Shown piece by piece: positions 6,529-12,793 of a stretch of 12,793 nt of DNA. A program made the position numbers and the translations under genes. The DNA is from JBBQVS01 sp038211295. Its GTDB lineage: Bacteria > Chloroflexota > Ktedonobacteria > Ktedonobacterales > Ktedonobacteraceae. The stretch is taken from the NCBI GenBank assembly GCA_038211295.1, contig JBBQVS010000103.1, positions 1 to 12,793 of the forward strand, read 5' to 3'. How positions within the stretch are numbered: the stretch's first letter is position 1; every line of letters begins with the position of its first letter. The notes under the pieces are model-generated. The model did not search any database and was not told the DNA's origin. It saw only the letters and a list, made by a program, of their open reading frames with translations.

Positions 6529-6563
6529 GGTGAGAAACAGCGTTGTTTCCCACCTCACAGGTG
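6529..6563 (-). promoter_or_regulatory. Competing hairpins in the WxL-DUF916 intergenic region
   Basis: Two hairpins share bases. One pairs GGTG-a-GAAACA (6529-6539) with TGTTTC-c-CACC (6544-6554). The other pairs CACCT (6551-6555) with AGGTG (6559-6563). They cannot both form. The region follows the WxL-like stop by about 20 nt and could act as an attenuator or as a processing or stability element. No T-run is present. Confidence 0.35.
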
Positions 6564-6581
6564 AGCAGATGCAAGGAATAA

Positions 6582-7166
6582 TTACGGCCCGCTTACCACT
6601 GCGACAGTGATAGTGCTGCTATAGCCAGAAGATGACGCGTAGGCGTTCGCTGGTACGCTGAGCGCGATTGTTGGGGTGATGGTGAACTTGCCCATGCCCG
6701 AATCGGTTGCCGCGTTAAACAGTTTTACCGCCGTTGGTGCTGTCGCTCCAGCGGGCATCGCGAGCGGATAACTGATCGCGTTGCTAGCACTGGTACAGGT
6801 GGTTCCAGTCGAGCAGACGGACGTTACGCCCGTGATTGTCGAGATGTTGTTCGCCAGCGTATGAGGGGTGCTGCCACCCGTTGAAAAGGTTGTTGATGTG
6901 ATGGTAAGGTTCCACCCATTGCCCGTCCCTGTCGCGTCGGTGACAACGATTGGAAGAGTATAGTTGATTGTCTGGTCAACACCAGTCAAGGTGACCGCAG
7001 GAATCGTTGGTGACGCAACCGTTTGCGCGACGCTTCCTGCGCCACTGACAATGGTTGTGCCGGGAATAGAGTCGGCGAAGGCGGCGGTCCCGCCAAGAAT
7101 TGTCAATGCCATTGCGAATATAGCACCGACAAGCAAGCTTAAAGAGCGTTTTTGATGAGCAACCAT
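6582..7166 (-). CDS. Secreted WxL-domain-like surface protein
   Basis: The 194-aa product has a signal peptide (KRSLSLLVGAIFAMALTILG, cleavage near AFA-DS) and a Thr/Ser/Gly-rich beta domain. WNL at residues 85-87 is the first WxL motif, in a GWNLTIT context. The C-terminus GKFTITPTIALSVPANAY...GYSSTITVAVVSGP matches the end of WxL domains in shape, but the second motif, normally W-x-L, is V-A-V. C118 and C124 may form a disulfide. WxL domains bind peptidoglycan non-covalently. The gene is followed by a DUF916 gene, the usual partner, which supports the call. The start is ATG at 7164-7166 with GGAG upstream. It may form wall layers or act as a scaffold; no direct evidence of function is in the sequence. 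Confidence 0.72.
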   Translation of the reverse strand: MVAHQKRSLSLLVGAIFAMALTILGGTAAFADSIPGTTIVSGAGSVAQTVASPTIPAVTLTGVDQTINYTLPIVVTDATGTGNGWNLTITSTTFSTGGSTPHTLANNISTITGVTSVCSTGTTCTSASNAISYPLAMPAGATAPTAVKLFNAATDSGMGKFTITPTIALSVPANAYASSSGYSSTITVAVVSGP

Positions 7167-7215
7167 GTTTATTTCTCCACTTTTCTTTTTTTGTGCCAGT
7201 TCTGTAGCGAATAGG

Positions 7216-7269
7216 AAGCCGCCAGCAGAACGGCTTTTTCTTACGTCAAAGAGACAACCGTCGTCTCTT
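7216..7269 (-). promoter_or_regulatory. Two hairpins in the leader of the WxL-like gene
   Basis: AAGAGAC (7249-7255) pairs with GTCTCTT (7263-7269), and AAGCCG (7216-7221) pairs with CGGCTT (7231-7236). Both lie in the probable 5' leader of the WxL-like message. The second is followed by three T on the plus strand, so it could also stop antisense transcription. They match no riboswitch class I know. Confidence 0.35.
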
Positions 7270-7280
7270 CTCTCCTCCTT

Positions 7281-7309
7281 TGTATAAATTGCGGTTGTAT
7301 TTGTGTCCG
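7281..7309 (-). promoter_or_regulatory. Probable promoter of the WxL-like/DUF916 operon
   Basis: On the minus strand CGGACA (7304-7309) and TATACA (7281-7286) are 17 nt apart. Transcription would start near 7274, giving a leader of about 108 nt that contains the two hairpins. Confidence 0.4.
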
Positions 7310-7560
7310 CTCTTTACTCTATCGGCATATTTCTGAAAAAAAGAGTAGTGCTGATGAATGTGAACCGAACATCGCACGCTTATAGTCCTGTAGAAGAGGC
7401 CAAATACGAGAGATTTCTTCGTAGGTCGCGTTTTCTCCAATGATATTTGGCGCGGGTCGCTACACTAGAGTATGCAGAAGAAGTGTGTTGGTGGCTACTG
7501 AAGGTGACAAAAAGAAAGCCTACGTACCTGTATTGTTCGGTTGTAGGGGAGGAAAACAGA
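7310..7560 (+). other. Non-coding upstream region of the radical SAM gene
   Basis: The whole gap between the WxL-like start (7166) and the radical SAM start (7561) is 394 nt. Its left part holds the WxL promoter and leader. In the right part I see no convincing promoter. CCTAC (7519-7523) can pair with GTAGG (7543-7547), which overlaps the first G residues of the ribosome site GGGGAGGA (7546-7553), so a weak effect on translation is possible. Confidence 0.4.
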
Positions 7561-8763
7561 GTGTTCGAGATATTACCAAATGTTGCGAAGATGCAGGCAG
7601 GTTACGCGCTGGGCAAGCCGCTTGCGAACCCGTTGAACCTGACGATTAGCGTGAGTTATCGCTGTAATTCGCGGTGCAAAACATGTAATGTGTGGCAGCG
7701 TCCCAACGACGACTTTACGATAGAAGAGTATAACAAGACGTTCGAGTCGGTAGGCCGCGACGCGTTCTGGTTTACGTTCAGCGGCGGTGAGCCAACGCTT
7801 CGTAAAGACCTGCCGGAGATGGTCGCGGCTGCCTACACCCATTGTCGGCCCGGCATCATCAATATTCCTACCAATGGCATTCAAGACAAAGTCATTCCGG
7901 GCCGCATCGAACGCGTGTTACAGGCCGCGCCGACCTCCGAAGTGATTATCAACCTCTCGCTGGACGGCGTAGGCGAGAAGCACGATATCATACGCGGCGT
8001 CAAGGGCAATTTCGAGCGTGCGATGCGTACCTATGCGGGCCTCAAAGCACTCAAAGGACGCTACAAAAACTTTACGCTTGGCGTGCATACCGTCATCTCA
8101 AACTTCAACATCGACGAGTTTGACACAATTCACGCATTTGTTACCGAGGAACTCAAGCCCGATTCGTTTATCAGCGAGATCGCCGAGGAGCGGGTGGAAC
8201 TGGACACGGTTGGTATGGGCATTACGCCCCCGCATCACAAATATGAGTCGGTTATCAATAGACTGCAACAGGAAAATCGGCAGGCGCAATTTACGGGCGT
8301 TTCGCGCATCACACAATCGTTTCGCGACCGCTACTACGATATCGTGAAAAGCACATTGATAGAGAAGCGGCAGATTATTCCCTGCATGGCTGGCTTTGCC
8401 TCGGCCCAGATTGCCCCGAATGGCGATGTCTGGACCTGCTGTATTCGCGCCGAATCAGTTGGCAACCTGCGCGAACACAACTACAATTTTCGCGAGACAT
8501 GGACGACGCCTAAAGCCGACGAGCTACGCCGCAGCATCAAAGCGGGCGAGTGCTATTGCCCACTGGCGAACGTGTCCTATACCAACATGCTCTGTCACAC
8601 CCCAACATTGAGCAGCGTCGGCCTCGAAGTCGCACGCAAGACCGCTACCGATATCATCGCGGGAAACAAAGGGAAGTCCGCGAAACTCCGCAGTTTGCCC
8701 GTTATCAACGCCTCACACGAGGTTCGTGCCCCTGGTCAGGGCAAAGTAGAAGCCGGTGTATAG
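7561..8763 (+). CDS. Radical SAM enzyme with SPASM-like C-terminus
   Basis: The 400-aa product has the radical SAM cluster motif C35-NSR-C39-KT-C42 after the NPLNLTISVSYR strand, and the SGGEP motif at 74-78. The C-terminal part has IIPCMAGFASAQIAPNGDVWTCC, then ECYCPLANVSYTNMLC, a cysteine-rich SPASM/twitch-like region that could bind an extra Fe-S cluster. SPASM enzymes often modify peptides, but the substrate here is unknown. The start is GTG at 7561 with a strong GGGGAGGA ribosome site 7 nt away; the open frame goes back to a TTG at 7447 but lacks a site there and the added residues look non-coding. A zinc-ribbon gene follows after 30 nt and is probably co-transcribed. No small precursor peptide of a RiPP type is obvious next to it. 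Confidence 0.85.
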   Translation: MFEILPNVAKMQAGYALGKPLANPLNLTISVSYRCNSRCKTCNVWQRPNDDFTIEEYNKTFESVGRDAFWFTFSGGEPTLRKDLPEMVAAAYTHCRPGIINIPTNGIQDKVIPGRIERVLQAAPTSEVIINLSLDGVGEKHDIIRGVKGNFERAMRTYAGLKALKGRYKNFTLGVHTVISNFNIDEFDTIHAFVTEELKPDSFISEIAEERVELDTVGMGITPPHHKYESVINRLQQENRQAQFTGVSRITQSFRDRYYDIVKSTLIEKRQIIPCMAGFASAQIAPNGDVWTCCIRAESVGNLREHNYNFRETWTTPKADELRRSIKAGECYCPLANVSYTNMLCHTPTLSSVGLEVARKTATDIIAGNKGKSAKLRSLPVINASHEVRAPGQGKVEAGV

Positions 8764-8793
8764 ACGGAGAATGAGTCAGGAAGGAGCACAACA

Positions 8794-9069
8794 ATGACAG
8801 AATGTCCACAATGCGGCACATCGAACGAAAATGACACAAAGAACTGTCGCGGCTGCCGTATCAACATGTACTGGGCCTATCAGCATTATGACGAGCTTGC
8901 GCGGTTACGCAAGGAGAACCTGTTACCGTCGCGTCCCAGCTCGGCGACGTTTCTGGTCGAGACAAGCAAGAAAATCGATAACGGCCCTACGGCGGGCTGG
9001 CTCCGCAGCACCATCAAGAAATTTGGCTTGAAGGAAGCTGGCAAAAAAGTCTCGACTATCGCGGACTAA
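8794..9069 (+). CDS. Zinc-ribbon protein, 91 aa
   Basis: The protein begins MTECPQCGTSNENDTKNCRGC, a four-cysteine zinc ribbon (CxxC at residues 4 and 7, second pair at 18 and 21). It continues with an aromatic segment (MYWAYQHYDELARLRKEN) and a basic C-terminus. I do not recognise a characterised family. It follows the radical SAM gene by 30 nt with a good GGAAGGAG ribosome site, so it is probably its partner, for example a substrate-binding or metal-handling protein, or a substrate. There is no membrane segment. A perfect inverted repeat follows 9 nt after the stop. Confidence 0.75.
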   Translation: MTECPQCGTSNENDTKNCRGCRINMYWAYQHYDELARLRKENLLPSRPSSATFLVETSKKIDNGPTAGWLRSTIKKFGLKEAGKKVSTIAD

Positions 9070-9078
9070 ATGTCGCGT

Positions 9079-9123
9079 ATACAGGACGCGCCCCACGTGC
9101 AACACGTGGGGCGCGTCCTGTAT
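9079..9123. terminator. Perfect 21-bp inverted repeat, bidirectional terminator
   Basis: The arms at 9079-9099 and 9103-9123 are exact reverse complements (21 bp) with a CAA loop. The stem is rich in G and C. It sits between the stop codons of the zinc-ribbon gene (9069) and of the convergent epimerase gene (9134), so it can serve both. No clear T-run follows on either strand. Confidence 0.75.
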
Positions 9124-9133
9124 GTTCCCTGTG

Positions 9134-10174
9134 TTATTTCGCGGCACCTGCGAGCGCGGCGTTCTGGCTGGCCTGTGTGACGGCTGGTTGGGACATACCG
9201 CCATTGTTGAACCATTCCGCCGCGAGTGCGATACCATCGCGCAGTGATACTTTTGGCTCGAAGCCAAGTTCATGCCGTGCCTTCTCGACGCTATGTCGAT
9301 TATCTGAGCCGAACATCAACGCGCCCAGTTCCGTCACAACCGGCTTCGTGTGCGTCAGCGGGGCAACGATACGTTCCGCGACAAGACTCCCATAATAGAT
9401 CGGCAGATAGGGCAGATGCAGCGTGGGACGCTTGCCACCCACCGCGTCGGCGATGGCGTTGTACATCTCTTGCTGTGTCAGAGGGCGGTCATTGGTAATA
9501 TTGTAGACGTTGCCAACTGCGTTTTTGTGGTACGCCGCGAGCATAAAGCCCTGCACAACATCGGTGACGTAGCAGAAGGGAAGCGCGTTTGTGCCACGCC
9601 CGACCAGCAGTGCTTTGCCATCCTTTGTTTTCTGGGCCATGCGTCCAAAGTGCAGATGATCGTAGGGGCCAAAGAACGTGCCGGGCCGCACAATCACCGT
9701 CTCCATCTCGCTCTTGAGCATCAGGCGGCGAATGAGGCGATCACCCTCGGCTTTGGTCTGCGGATACGGATCGGCGTTTGGACGCAGCGGGTCTCCCTCC
9801 GTCATAAAGCGTCCGTAGCCCAAGCCGTAGACGGTGTGCGAGCTGGTATGCACAAAACGCTGGACGCCAGCGACACGGGCCGCCTTGTAGAGGTTTTCGG
9901 AACCCGTGACGTTGACGAGACGGTAGTCCGCTATCGGACGATGCACGCCCATCATACCCGCTAGATGAAAGATAAGGTCGATATCCTGCACCGCAGGGCG
10001 CAGGCTGCTCGCGTCGGTAATATCGCCGCGCACGACCTCGACGCCTTGTGCTGTGAGCTTTGTCGCGTTTTCTATAGGCAGTACCAACGCACGTATCTGC
10101 TCACCCCGCCCCTGCAACTCTTGAATAAGATGGCTGCCAAGCAAGCCAGTCGCGCCTGTGATAAGAACTTTCAT
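9134..10174 (-). CDS. NAD-dependent epimerase/dehydratase (extended SDR)
   Basis: The 346-aa product starts MKVLITGATGLLGSHL, with the NAD-binding motif G7-AT-G10-LL-G13 of extended short-chain dehydrogenases. The catalytic set is S111/S112 (HTSSHTVYG) and Y137-PQT-K141. FHLAGMMG and VRPGTFFGP are further family motifs. Likely substrates are nucleotide sugars or 3-hydroxysteroid-like compounds; the sequence does not decide. The open frame starts at 10222, but ATG at 10172-10174 has a GAGAGGAG ribosome site and the usual family start. The C-terminus ends in an Ala/Gln-rich tail. The gene converges on the radical SAM/zinc-ribbon pair and is divergent from the small unknown gene. Confidence 0.85.
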   Translation of the reverse strand: MKVLITGATGLLGSHLIQELQGRGEQIRALVLPIENATKLTAQGVEVVRGDITDASSLRPAVQDIDLIFHLAGMMGVHRPIADYRLVNVTGSENLYKAARVAGVQRFVHTSSHTVYGLGYGRFMTEGDPLRPNADPYPQTKAEGDRLIRRLMLKSEMETVIVRPGTFFGPYDHLHFGRMAQKTKDGKALLVGRGTNALPFCYVTDVVQGFMLAAYHKNAVGNVYNITNDRPLTQQEMYNAIADAVGGKRPTLHLPYLPIYYGSLVAERIVAPLTHTKPVVTELGALMFGSDNRHSVEKARHELGFEPKVSLRDGIALAAEWFNNGGMSQPAVTQASQNAALAGAAK

Positions 10175-10440
10175 AAGACTCCTCTCGTATCTCCTACACA
10201 CACTAAAGAGATCGGTGTACAATAGTAAAAGACAAAAAATTCGCGCTCTGCAACCAATGAACGGAAACGCGTTCCTTTGTCGAGCGATATAGCCGTGAAG
10301 TACCAGAGACGCGTTAGCTCGCCAGAAATGTTCTCTCCCGCTCTGGGTTTGCTACTCTCTTCTTCTTATCGGACATTTTGCCTGTGAGTACACACTTCAC
10401 AAGACTCGGACGTACATACATATGAGGAGGAATTATTTTT
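10175..10440 (+). other. Intergenic region, divergent genes
   Basis: This 266-nt stretch separates the epimerase and the small unknown gene. TACAAT occurs at 10218-10223 on the plus strand without a convincing -35. Apart from the strong ribosome site GAGGAGG (10424-10430), I see no certain signal in it. Confidence 0.4.
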
Positions 10441-10827
10441 ATGAATACAACACCAAAACCCAGGACTGACGCACAGTCCAACGAAGAAGCCCTTTTACAG
10501 CAAGGTATAAACCAAGATGAGCAACGCGCATTACAAGAGGGAACTCCTGACGCAACGCGTGAAGTGCAGCAGAGCATAAAGCCGATTTACCCGCAGTGGC
10601 CCACCTCGAAGCGTGGCCCGACAGCGACACCGCCCCCTCCAGGCCAGCGTTCAATCAACGCCATCCGCTCCGAGCAGGTGGTCGAGGTCGGCTACAATCA
10701 GGTGACGGGCGAGCCAAGCACACAAGACCCGCTTCGCTCCTTTCCTGACGAGGCAAAAGGGCCAGCAGGAACAGATCAGCAAGTGACCGCGCAAGACGTA
10801 ATGCACAGAGGCAAAGAGCGGTTGTAG
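10441..10827 (+). CDS. Hydrophilic, probably disordered protein of unknown function
   Basis: The 128-aa product has no hydrophobic segment, no cysteine and no motif I recognise. It is rich in Gln, Glu, Pro and Thr; residues near 60-68 form a Pro-rich stretch (TATPPPPG). A strong GAGGAGG ribosome site 10 nt before the ATG makes translation likely. The composition suggests an intrinsically disordered protein, possibly a stress or desiccation-type protein, but that is a guess. It stands alone and converges on modB, 34 nt away. Confidence 0.65.
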   Translation: MNTTPKPRTDAQSNEEALLQQGINQDEQRALQEGTPDATREVQQSIKPIYPQWPTSKRGPTATPPPPGQRSINAIRSEQVVEVGYNQVTGEPSTQDPLRSFPDEAKGPAGTDQQVTAQDVMHRGKERL

Positions 10828-10848
10828 TCGACTGAAAATACAAACCGG

Positions 10849-10886
10849 ACAGATCGAGCCTTTACCGTCGTAAACGCCCGATCTGT
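10849..10886. terminator. Inverted repeat at the convergent end of modB
   Basis: ACAGATCG (10849-10856) and CGATCTGT (10879-10886) are perfect 8-bp arms with a 22-nt loop. The element spans the modB stop and lies just after the small unknown gene. The loop is long and there is no T-run, so its role as a terminator is uncertain. Confidence 0.35.
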
Positions 10887-11686
10887 AGTGCCAGTAGAAC
10901 GCCGAAGGAGACAGCGAGCAGCACAACAGAGAGCGCGATGGACTGGTCAAGGTCGGTTTCAGACGCGATGTAGACCGCTATCGGCATCGTCTGGGTGATG
11001 CCCGGAAAATTGCCCGCAAAGGTGATGGTCGCGCCAAATTCGCCCAACGCTCGCGCCCACGTCAGGCCAATGCCGGAGAGCAGCGCGGGAGCAATAAGCG
11101 GTAGCGTCACGCGGCGAAACGTGTAGAATGGCGAGGCGCGTAACGTATAGGCGGCGAGTTCGTAGCGTTGGTCGAGTTGCGCGAGGCCAGCTTTGGCACT
11201 ATTTACGAAAAAAGGAGCGGCGACAAACGTCTGGGCCATCACAACCGCAAGCGTTGTAAAGGGGATTGTGACGCCGACAAGGGCAAGATAGCGACCAAGC
11301 AGGCCCACGCGCCCAAAGGTGAGGAGCAGAGCCACTCCCGCGACCACAGGCGGCAACACCGTTGGCATTGTTACCAGTGTCTCCAAAAGCTTGCGTCCGG
11401 GAAACTTTAGACGCGCCAGAACATACGCGACTGGCAGTCCCAGCACAACCGCGAGCAGCGTACTACAAGTCGTTGTGAGCAAGCTTAACTCAAGTGCCTG
11501 TGTTATCTCCGGTTGTCGGATCGCATTCCACAAGACCGCAAGCGGCTCATGCAATAGCAACGAAGCCAGAGGAATCGCTAGAAAGAGAAAGAACATACCC
11601 GCCAGCACGCCTACCAGAATACGCGTAGGCCAGTAAAGCAAGAACGCTGAAAGCTTGCTGGAAGATGTATTTGCTGTCGGCAGCAC
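10862..11686 (-). CDS. modB: Molybdate ABC transporter permease ModB
   Basis: The 274-aa product is a membrane protein with about five or six hydrophobic segments. It contains PTVLPPVVAGVALLL and the cytoplasmic ATPase-contact loop, ending in ARALGEFGATITFAGNFPG, which is diagnostic of ModB/CysT-type permeases. It forms the channel for molybdate (or tungstate) import with the ModA binding protein. The start is GTG at 11684-11686 with AAGGAG 6 nt away. It follows modA by 47 nt in the same operon. The ATPase ModC, usually encoded next or fused to ModB, is absent: a convergent gene follows instead. Confidence 0.9.
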   Translation of the reverse strand: MLPTANTSSSKLSAFLLYWPTRILVGVLAGMFFLFLAIPLASLLLHEPLAVLWNAIRQPEITQALELSLLTTTCSTLLAVVLGLPVAYVLARLKFPGRKLLETLVTMPTVLPPVVAGVALLLTFGRVGLLGRYLALVGVTIPFTTLAVVMAQTFVAAPFFVNSAKAGLAQLDQRYELAAYTLRASPFYTFRRVTLPLIAPALLSGIGLTWARALGEFGATITFAGNFPGITQTMPIAVYIASETDLDQSIALSVVLLAVSFGVLLALQIGRLRR

Positions 11687-11733
11687 GATGTTCTCCTTCC
11701 ACGAACGTAATGTGCAGATTATTTGAAGTATAT

Positions 11734-12573
11734 CTACGCACTTACAGGGGTGAAGCGTGCTTTTTGTAGAATAGCTTGTCCCTCGCTTGAAAGCACATAT
11801 GCTACAAACGTTTTTGCGGCAGCAACATCTTGTGAGTTTTTGGTAACGGCAATCGGGTATTCCGCGACGACGTTGAAATCATCGGGAATGGTGATCTCTT
11901 TGACTTGTGTGGCGGTCTTTGCGGTAACATCGGTGAGATACACGAAACCCGCATCGGCCTCGCCCAACTGCACCTTTGTCACAACTGCTTTGACGTTATC
12001 CTCTTGCGACACAAAATTTCCCTTGACCGCGCTTTCATACGCCGCCCCATAGTTGGGTGACTTGCCCATCTTGTCCAGAACCTGACGCGCATACTTGCCT
12101 GCTGGCACGGTGGGGGCCGCTACATCAATTTTGATACCCTTTGTGGCAAGGTCTTTCAGCGAGGTAACTTTACTGTTGTTAGCGGGCGCGATGAGCACCA
12201 GTTTGTTTCGCGCGAACACCTGTGAGTCGCTGACCAGACCGTTCGTTGTCGCGTTTGTCATGTTTGTTTGATCGGCGGAAGCGAAGACATCGCCGGGCGC
12301 ACCATTCTTGAGTTGCTGCACAAGAGCCTGTGAGCCAGCAAAATTGAACGTGACCGTAATAGTGCTATGCGCGGCATGAAACTTTTTCTCGATTGTTTTG
12401 AACGCTTCCGTAAGTGACGCTGCCGCGAACACTTTTAGCGTAACCACTTTAGGGGTCGTCGTTGCCGCAGTGCCGCTAGTGGTGCCAGTCGAGCTACCAC
12501 AGGCAGTAAAGAGAAGGCACGCAATCAGAAGCAAAAAGAGAGTGTGTAACGCGTACAGGCGAGGTTTCAACAT
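11734..12573 (-). CDS. modA: Molybdate-binding lipoprotein ModA
   Basis: The 279-aa product is a substrate-binding protein. A lipoprotein signal peptide (hydrophobic FLLLIACLLFTA then C25) anchors it to the membrane, followed by a Thr/Ser/Gly-rich linker. LKVFAAASLTEAF is the conserved start of the ModA domain, GSQALVQQLKNGAPGDVFAS is the next ligand segment, and the later EADAGFVYLTD and VAEYPIAVTKNS complete the two-lobe fold. It captures molybdate or tungstate outside the membrane for ModB. The ATG at 12571-12573 with TAGGAG is preferred over one at 12589-12591, which lacks a ribosome site. A sigma70-type promoter and a dyad lie upstream. Confidence 0.92.
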   Translation of the reverse strand: MLKPRLYALHTLFLLLIACLLFTACGSSTGTTSGTAATTTPKVVTLKVFAAASLTEAFKTIEKKFHAAHSTITVTFNFAGSQALVQQLKNGAPGDVFASADQTNMTNATTNGLVSDSQVFARNKLVLIAPANNSKVTSLKDLATKGIKIDVAAPTVPAGKYARQVLDKMGKSPNYGAAYESAVKGNFVSQEDNVKAVVTKVQLGEADAGFVYLTDVTAKTATQVKEITIPDDFNVVAEYPIAVTKNSQDVAAAKTFVAYVLSSEGQAILQKARFTPVSA

Positions 12574-12601
12574 ACGTCTGTCTCCTATCATGCAATCTAC
12601 A

Positions 12602-12619
12602 AGAACGCATAATCGTTCT
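12602..12619 (-). promoter_or_regulatory. Dyad in the modA leader
   Basis: AGAACG (12602-12607) and CGTTCT (12614-12619) are perfect arms separated by CATAAT. The dyad lies between the predicted transcription start and the ribosome site. It could be an operator or a small RNA hairpin. It does not resemble the E. coli ModE box or the longer Moco RNA. Confidence 0.45.
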
Positions 12620-12637
12620 CTGGATATTCATGTAGTG

Positions 12638-12667
12638 AGTATATGAAGAAAGAACATGACATGTCAA
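12638..12667 (-). promoter_or_regulatory. Sigma70-type promoter of modAB
   Basis: On the minus strand a perfect TTGACA (12662-12667) is followed after 18 nt by TATACT (12638-12643). The start of transcription would be near 12631, giving a leader of about 58 nt. Confidence 0.7.
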
Positions 12668-12691
12668 CCCTAGCTCACACGTGTATTGTAG

Positions 12692-12712
12692 GGGCGCGGC
12701 TTGCCCGCGCCC
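12692..12712. repeat. GC-rich hairpin element
   Basis: GGGCGCGG (12692-12699) pairs with CCGCGCCC (12705-12712) around a CTTGC loop and is preceded by GTAG. Short GTAGGGGC-type palindromes of this form are common dispersed repeats in such genomes. It borders, and overlaps by 3 nt, the tandem repeat. Confidence 0.55.
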
Positions 12713-12793
12713 TGCCCGTGTCTAGACCCTGCCCGCGCCCTGCCCGTGTCTAGACCCTGCCCGCGCCCTGCCCGTGTCTAGACCCTGCCCGCG
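12710..12793. repeat. Tandem repeat, three copies of a 28-bp unit
   Basis: Units lie at 12710-12737, 12738-12765 and 12766-12793 and are identical. Each holds CCCTGCCCGTG, the palindrome GTCTAGAC, and CCTGCCCGCG. The third unit ends exactly at the window edge, so the array probably continues. Confidence 0.9.

Noticed and set aside
7246..7440. A 64-codon minus-strand frame upstream of the WxL-like gene
   Set aside because: There is no ribosome site or recognisable domain, and it spans the predicted promoter and a leader hairpin.
7447..7560. TTG start of the radical SAM gene at 7447
   Set aside because: There is no ribosome site there, whereas GTG at 7561 has GGGGAGGA and the added residues look non-coding.
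7500..7560. A possible cyclic-di-GMP or other known riboswitch before the radical SAM gene
   Set aside because: AAAGCC occurs, but the remaining conserved blocks of the GEMM class are not there.
9350..9964. A 204-codon plus-strand frame
   Set aside because: It lies antisense within the epimerase gene, whose family motifs are clear, and it shows no domain.

Overview
The window looks like a piece of a bacterial chromosome, most probably a thick-walled monoderm of the Chloroflexota (Ktedonobacteria-like). The taxonomic call is an inference from gene mix (a WxL-type surface protein with its DUF916 partner, an ArsS-type radical SAM protein, a ModA lipoprotein, several radical SAM and epimerase genes) and from strong AGGAGG-type ribosome sites. 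It was not tested by any search.

Left part (1-1440): a CRISPR array of at least five 37-nt repeats runs off the left edge. No cas gene is present. Its right-most repeat abuts, and shares one base with, the stop codon of a broken tnpB gene on the minus strand. The tnpB copy has a -1 frameshift at a run of four A and has lost its C-terminal third (zinc finger and RuvC-III). Immediately upstream of tnpB, 3 nt away, is an unlisted 49-aa ribbon-helix-helix-like ORF, followed by a hairpin that resembles an IS200/IS605 end.

Middle part (1458-5183): an RlmA-like 23S rRNA methyltransferase (minus) is divergent from an FAD-dependent amine-oxidase-like protein (plus). The latter converges, with 3 nt between stops, on a two-gene operon of an AhpD/carboxymuconolactone-decarboxylase-like protein followed by the arsenosugar radical SAM protein ArsS (Cys form).

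Cell-surface pair (5378-7166): a secreted WxL-like protein is followed by a DUF916 (WxL-interacting) membrane protein, with competing hairpins between them. Divergent from these is a radical SAM/SPASM-like enzyme with a GTG start, followed by a 91-aa zinc-ribbon protein. A perfect 21-bp inverted repeat then separates this pair from a convergent NAD-dependent sugar epimerase/dehydratase.

Right part (10441-12793): a small, hydrophilic, Pro/Gln/Glu-rich protein of unknown function is convergent with modB and modA, a molybdate ABC transporter operon that lacks modC here. modA has a clear sigma70 promoter and a dyad in its leader. The window ends in a 28-bp tandem repeat attached to a GC-rich hairpin element.

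The most notable features are the junction between the CRISPR array and the truncated tnpB (with the small RHH ORF), the WxL/DUF916 pair outside its classical Firmicutes setting, and the radical SAM plus zinc-ribbon pair. I see no complete new defence system. The CRISPR/TnpB junction is best read as debris of a transposon unless the left flank shows cas genes.
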